Shown here: positions 58,825 to 64,000 of the stretch, in pieces
How the letters are laid out: every line of letters begins with the position of its first letter
Numbering within the stretch: position 1 is the stretch's first letter
NCBI RefSeq assembly: GCF_011386835.1
Contig: NC_088800.1
Location: forward strand, 22,372,572-22,436,571
Length of the DNA: 64,000 nucleotides
DNA from: Chrysemys picta bellii
Taxonomy: Eukaryota > Chordata > Testudines > Emydidae
Reading direction: 5' to 3'
Translations under genes and position numbers: made by a program
The notes under the pieces: model-generated
Database searches by the model: none
What the model saw: the letters and a program-made list of their open reading frames with translations, nothing else
What the model was told of the DNA's origin: nothing

Positions 58825-60094
58825 ACTTTGTGATTTTGTCCTCACCCACAACCTCACCCACAATTTCACATTTGGGGACAATATATACCTTCAAGTCAGC
58901 GGCACTGCTATGGGTACCCGCATGGCCCCACAATATGCCAACATTTTTATGGCTGACTTAGAACAACGCTTCCTTAGCTCTCGTCCCCTAACGCCCCTAC
59001 TCTACTTGCGCTACATTGATGACATCTTCATCATCTGGACCCATGGAAAAGAAGCCCTTGAGGAATTCCACCATGATTTCAATAATTTCCATCCCACCAT
59101 CAACCTCAGCCTAGATCAATCCACACAAGCGGTCCATTTCCTGGACACTACTGTGCTAATAAGCGATGGTCACATAAATACCACCCTATACCGGAAACCT
59201 ACTGACTGCTACACTTACCTACATGCCTCCAGCTTCCATCCAGGACACACCACACGATCCATTGTCTACAGCCAAGCTCTAAGATATAACCGCATTTGCT
59301 CCAATCCCTCAGATAGAGACAAGCACCTACAAGATCTCTATCAAGCATTCTTAAAACTACAATACCCACCTGCTGAAGTGAAAAAACAGATTGACAGAGC
59401 CAGACGAGTACCCAGAAGTCACCTCCTACAAGACAGGCCCAACAAAGAAAATAACAGAACACCACTAGCTGTCACCTTCAGCCCCCAACTAAAACCTCTC
59501 CAGCGCATCATCAGAGATCTACAACCTATCCTGAAAGATGATCCTTTACTCTCACAGATCTTGGGAGACAGACCTGTCCTCGCTTACAGACAACCCCCCA
59601 ACCTAAAGCAAATACTCACCAGCAACCACACATCACTGAACAAAACCACTGACCCAGGAACCTATCCTTGTAACAAAGCCCGATGCCAACTCTGTCCACA
59701 TATCTATTCAAGTGACATCATCATAGGACCTAATCACATCAGCCATACCATCAGGGGCTCGTTCACCTGCACATCTACCAATGTGATATATGCCATCATG
59801 TGCCAGCAATGCCCCTCTGCCATGTACATTGGCCAAACCGGACAGTCTCTCCGCAAAAGAATTAATGGACACAAATCTGACATCAGGAATCATAATACTC
59901 AAAAACCAGTGGGAGAACACTTTAACCTGTCTGGTCATTCAATGACAGACCTGCGGGTGGCTATATTACAACAGAAAAACTTCAAAAACAGACTCCAATG
60001 AGAGACTGCTGAGCTGGAATTGATATGCAAACTAGACACAATCAACTCCGGATTAAATAAGGACTGGGAATGGCTGAGCCATTACAAACATTGA
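58825..60094 (+). pseudogene. Penelope-like RT-endonuclease frame, truncated and interrupted
   Basis: The open frame runs from the element's 5' break through Met 58910 to a TGA at 59999-60001. RT motifs are GTRMAPQYANIFMADLE and the catalytic YIDD box (LRYIDDIFIIW, about residue 34 from Met 58910). A Cys cluster (PCNKARCQLCPHI) precedes the GIY-YIG-type endonuclease with MYIGQTGQSLRKRINGHKSD. After the TGA the same frame continues as clear homologous text (ETAELELICKLDTINSGLNK) to a second TGA at 60092-60094, so the first stop is a mutation, compatible with CGA to TGA. The N-terminal part of the RT is missing. This is a relic, not a host gene. Confidence 0.9.
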
Positions 60095-60413
60095 ATCTAT
60101 CTCCCCTTGTAAGTATTCTCACACTTCTTATCAAACTGTCTGTACTGGGGCTAGCTTGATTATCACTTCAAAAGTTTTTTTTTTCTCTTACTTAATTGGC
60201 CTCTCAGAGTTGGTAAGACAACTCCCACCTGTTTATGCTCTCTGTATGTGTGTATATATATCTCCTCAATATTTATTCCACTCTGTATGCATCCGAAGAA
60301 GTGGGCTGTAGTCCACAAAAGCTTATGCTCTAATAAATTTGTTAGTCTCTAAGGTGCCACAAGTACTCCTGTTCTTTTTACGGATACAGACTAACACGGC
60401 TGCTACTCTGAAA
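58825..60413 (+). mobile_element. 5'-truncated Penelope-like retroelement
   Basis: The insertion is bounded by the 11-bp direct repeat GACTAACTTGA (58814-58824 and 60414-60424). It begins in the middle of a reverse transcriptase frame, runs through a GIY-YIG endonuclease and ends in a non-coding tail of about 320 nt with the CACAAAAGCTTATGCTC and AGACTAACACGGCTGCTAC wording also found at 2189-2367. The 5' truncation is typical of target-primed insertion. Confidence 0.92.
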
Positions 60414-60424
60414 GACTAACTTGA

Positions 60425-63240
60425 TGTGCAGTGAGTAGTTCCATTGAAGTCAACAGGACTACTTGCTATGCATAAAGTTATGCACATGTATAAATATTTG
60501 TAGTATCAGGGGTCAAGTCACACTGTTCAGGATGACCAGTTTTGGGTATTTCTATTATGGATGATTCAGGTGAGCTAATAACTCTTTTTCTAACATTTTC
60601 TTTCTTTCCCTTTAAATAACAAGGATGCTTAATGTGGAGATTTAGCATTAATGCAACATTAAGGTAGAGAAATAAAGAACACAAAATAAAACTGCTCCCA
60701 TAGCATAAGGATGCAATGTTGCATTCATGTAATATATTCAATTCCTGCTTTTCTTGTTAATTATAAACCTGAAGTGTGGTTTTATTCCAAAATGTGACTG
60801 TAAAATAACATTGTGATCAATATTTATTCTCAGTGTCTGCATGTCAAATTTACTCAATTTACTAATAAAGTGTTTGGATTTTTTAATTGCTATTCCTGTA
60901 AATTCATTGTGGCATTTGACAGTCAAATTGTCTGCTTTCTGGCTCATGCGTCATCACCAGTAACAAACAGTTCTACAATAGGAGCTTATTTGATAATGCA
61001 TGAGCCAAAATAGAATACCACACATGCTTTTTGCCGTCTGTGTCTGCAGTATGAAGAGGAGTAGGAAATAGTAAAAACGTATTTTTGTCTGTAAAACAAG
61101 TAGATGATTCCAAATAAAGTCACAGATATATTGAGAAAAAAGGTGGATTTTTTTTACCAAGTTACTTTTCTGACAATGATATTCCTTCAATATATTCTGA
61201 TGATGATTATTAGTGGATATTGTGTTGTTATATGTTGTAGTGCAGGGGTTCTCAAACTGTGATCGGGACCTCAGAGTGGATGGCGACCCTGTTTTAATTG
61301 GGTTGCCAGGGCTGGCTTAGACTTGCTGGGGCCTGGGGCTAAAGCCAAAGCCTGAGCCCCACTGCCTGGGACTGAAGCTAAGCCCTGGGCGGCAGGGCTC
61401 AGGTTATATGCCCCATGCCTGGGGCTGAAGCCTTTGGGCTTCGGCTTTGCCCTCCCCTTCTCCCCCCAACCAGGGGAGGTGAGGCTTGGGCTTTGCCCCC
61501 CACCCCCCAATCCCACCCCGGGAGGCCAGGCTTGGGTGGAATCAGGCTTCGGTCCCCTCTCCTGGGATCGTGTAGTAATTTTTGTTGTCAGAAGGGGATC
61601 ATGGTGCAATGAAGTTTAAGAACCCCTGTTTGTAGTTCATGCTTGTTATTAGTGTATTAGTAAAGGATATTTGGCCAAATGTTCAGAAACAGTCTGTAGC
61701 ATTGTGGGTGTACTTTGTACTTGCAAGTAAAAACTGGTTCAATTATATGTGCCCATACTGCACCTATTTAGAAATCTGATTTCTGATTGCAGTTGTAAAT
61801 TAAATGGAAAGAAATGCTGTATATTTTCTCTTGGAAACTACCAATTATAATCAATTGCTTATCCCATGTGGTCTTAAATTGTGGGGCAGCTTCTGTTTAA
61901 CGTAACTATGTTTTCCTGCATCATTGCTAACCCTAGTACAGCTCCAACAGTGGTAGTAACAGTGAGAGCCATAATGTAGATATGTCTCCTGTGTTTAACT
62001 GAATGTCATTTGACTTTCTCTGAGCAAGGTGCAGGGAATCTTATGTACAAAAGAGCTTCCATCATTGCTACCACTATTCTATTAAAAATTGTATGGAGGA
62101 GGGGTCGCTATTAATCCAGTGTGGCTTCTATACAAATATAGATAGATTGATATATGGCTAAATGGACAGATAAGAAACTGAGACGTTAGTAGCATGTTTG
62201 CCATTTTTTACATTTCTGTGATCCTACACATTTTTCCAAGTATTTCTATAATAATAGGTATAAGGAACTAGCTGGAGTTTGAACTACTCCACTGCATTCT
62301 CTGTTCTCAGATTTCAGAGTTGCAAAAGCATGTTCCAGATTGGTAAATATAGCTAGAGTGCTTTTCTAAACCGGGGTTCTTTAGACAGAAATTCTATCAG
62401 CTAGCACCACTCTAAGTTAGTTAATATTGAAATTTTTTCAATTGCACTTTCAGTTTTCCATCCACAGTTAACTGTGGGTGCAAAATTAGAAGCCTTTTTT
62501 GAAGATGTTACCATAATTAATCTCCCATTTGTCAAGCAGGCTCAATAGTCTTATTTAAGATTCTCACTAGTCCTGAAATAGAATTGCTGCAGGCACAGGC
62601 CAGGGCCTTCTTTCCTAACATAAAACTGAGATGAAGAAATGTATCCCTCAGATTGCAGGGGAATCACAGTAGAGTATTTGCTGTGGTTACATTTTAATTT
62701 ACATATATAATCACGTGTCTGGTTATTCATAATAAGCTTCTAGATCTATTTTCTCTTTTCAGTTGTGCTCCTGTTTCTTTATTCTAAACTTCATAGTTAA
62801 GATGTGCTGGGGCTAAACGTTTGATGGTGTCCTGCCTGTGGAATAAAAAGAATAATTGATGAATGTGCCTGTACGGTGAAATTAAGTGGTGCATGGGCTG
62901 GTCTGCTGCAGAGGGGCGAAATTCACCTTTAAAGAGTATACAGCTTGTAACACGCTGCTTTTCTGTGTTGAGTCCAAACCAAATCTTTCCAGTGACATTG
63001 GGCTTTGAATAACACGATCTGATTCTCCCTTGGGCTTTCTCCTAAAGATTGCCCTACGATTAAATCGTGCTATTCAGTCCCATCTCAATGCAATTAGGAA
63101 ATAAAGCTGGCCCACGCTGCCCATGAATCATATGCCATGTGCATCAGTTTGATGGATATCATAAAAACGCCTCAGTCAGATTTGACCTTCTCCTGTGGGG
63201 TGGGGACGATGACAGTGGCGCCTCCCCGGGAACGAGCTAG
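60425..63240. other. Intergenic region upstream of SCG3
   Basis: Apart from the hAT-type element at 61243-61628, nothing recognisable was found; short frames lack splice or homology support. Confidence 0.55.
61243..61628. mobile_element. hAT-type MITE, second family
   Basis: The ends CAGGGGTTCTCAAACTGTG and the complement of CAGGGGTTCTTAAACTTC are inverted repeats. The flanks TTGTAGTG and TTGTAGTT match at 7 of 8 positions if one extra T is allowed at the right end. The C-rich interior gives spurious Pro/Gly frames. Confidence 0.75.
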
Positions 63241-63244
63241 GCGG

Positions 63245-63800
63245 TGATCTTGTTTTCCTGCAGATCAGAAGGGGAATGGGAAGCCTCTGTCTTTGCATTT
63301 GAAAGGGAGCTCATTAGTACAGCAGCGGCAGCAGCGCCTTCCCAGCCCTGGCCCGGAGAGCTCCATCCAGCAGGGTTAGCCAGTGCTGTGGAGCCAGGTG
63401 GTGCACGCATGCTCCTCCATCTGCAATCCCCCCTCCTCCCGCCTCGTCTCCTCCCACTCCTGTCCCGAGCTATCAACGGGGACCAGCTCATCCATTTCTG
63501 CCAGGGACGGGAACAAGGGGCTGAACAATACGGCACCTCGCCCTAGCCCTCAATCCAGCCGCCCGCTTCGAGCCGCGGCAGCTCCTGGGGCTTCAGCACC
63601 ACGAGGCGCGGACAGCTCCCTGTGCCTCGGCCGCGGGCTGGTGCGGGGGTCGGCGCTGCGGGTCGGGGCTCAGGTTACACACAAAGCCGGCTTGTGCAAA
63701 GCAGGGAGCCTCCTCATTCCTCACTCTAGCTAGCGAGCCCGTCTCCCTGCGAGCTCTGCAGCCAGCCTCGCCTCTAGCAGCTACCCCGAAGGCCACAAGG
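63245..63800 (+). promoter_or_regulatory. SCG3 5' flank and presumed 5' UTR
   Basis: A GC-rich block directly upstream of the SCG3 start codon, with CAGCAGCGGCAGCAGC and several CpG clusters. It presumably contains the promoter and 5' UTR; the transcription start is not determined. No TATA box was identified with confidence. Confidence 0.5.
63592..63619 (+). promoter_or_regulatory. Candidate REST/NRSF (RE1) site with expanded spacing
   Basis: The left half-site TTCAGCACC (63592-63600) and right half-site GGACAGCTCC (63610-63619) match the two halves of the RE1 consensus in the correct order and orientation, apart from T for G in the right half. They are separated by 9 bp in place of the canonical 2 bp. 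It lies 181 bp upstream of the SCG3 start codon. Confidence 0.6.
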
Positions 63801-63888
63801 ATGGTTTTCAATTGGGCGACGCTGGTTCAGGTCCTGGCGCTGATCGTGAGCCAGGTTCACGGCTTCCCTAAGCCCGAGGGCAGCAGAG
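63801..63888 (+). CDS. SCG3: SCG3 (secretogranin III), first coding exon
   Basis: Granin-family protein that helps sort chromogranin A and peptide hormones to dense-core secretory granules (family knowledge). The exon encodes 29 codons plus one base: a signal peptide (MVFNWATLVQVLALIVSQVHG, hydrophobic core VQVLALIV) followed by FPKPEGSR, then donor GTAAGT at 63889-63894. The mature start FPKPEGS is as in mammalian SCG3 (FPKPEGSQDK in mouse, as recalled), and the leftover G in phase 1 fits a following Asp codon. The start codon context is strong (A at -3, G at +4). The rest of the gene lies beyond the window. Identification rests on this short peptide plus its presence in the same chromosomal neighbourhood in human. 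Confidence 0.82.
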
Positions 63889-64000
63889 GTAAGTCATGGC
63901 CTCATTATCCCTCTGCACCGAGATGGGGAAACTTTTCCATGGAATCAATGAGGACGAGTTAAAACTTTGCTCTCCCTTGGCTAAACACGATTAGATCCCA

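Noticed and set aside
58910..60001. A host gene with reverse transcriptase and GIY-YIG domains
   Set aside because: It is bounded by an 11-bp target duplication, is 5'-truncated and ends in a dispersed tail; it is a retroelement copy.
63237..63733. Frames of about 100 codons upstream of SCG3 on both strands
   Set aside because: GC-rich promoter or 5' UTR sequence; no homology and no splice support.

Overview
This is a stretch of vertebrate nuclear DNA, most likely from a turtle. It is intron- and repeat-rich and holds three protein-coding genes whose exons have ordinary GT-AG borders, with one exception. The repeat content points to a non-avian reptile: Penelope-like retroelements, CR1 fragments, tRNA-derived SINEs with a CR1-like tail, and many small hAT, Harbinger-like and mariner-like DNA elements. 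The species call is inference from repeat style and protein similarity recalled from memory; no database was searched.

Layout. Positions 1-8390 are non-coding and most likely lie in an intron of TNFAIP8L3. The last coding exon of TNFAIP8L3 (+ strand) is 8391-8953. Positions 8954-23944 are intergenic and repeat-rich, and include a 750-bp inverted duplication. AP4E1 (- strand) runs from its start codon at 53594 to its stop codon at 23945. All 21 coding exons were assembled base by base; they join in frame to give 3447 nt, or 1148 residues, close to the human protein (about 1137). A GC-rich promoter region and a nine-copy 52-bp minisatellite lie just upstream of AP4E1. Positions 54.4-63.2 kb are intergenic and carry a 5'-truncated Penelope-like element with a reverse transcriptase and GIY-YIG reading frame. 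The first coding exon of SCG3 (+ strand) is 63801-63888, at the right edge.

The genes do not form a pathway. TNFAIP8L3 is a phosphoinositide-transfer protein of the TIPE family, AP4E1 is the large epsilon subunit of the AP-4 trafficking adaptor, and SCG3 is a granin of neuroendocrine secretory granules. Their order is informative. In human, SCG3 lies beyond CYP19A1, GLDN and DMXL2 from AP4E1; here it is the immediate neighbour. One inversion with breakpoints SPPL2A/AP4E1 and DMXL2/SCG3 would give exactly the order and strands seen.

The strongest observations are: that gene order; a U12-type AT-AC intron in AP4E1 that also hosts a foldback hAT element; two REST (RE1) half-sites with expanded spacing 180 bp upstream of the SCG3 start codon; the 750-bp palindrome; and several transposon insertions with readable target-site duplications. 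I found no previously unknown gene system.
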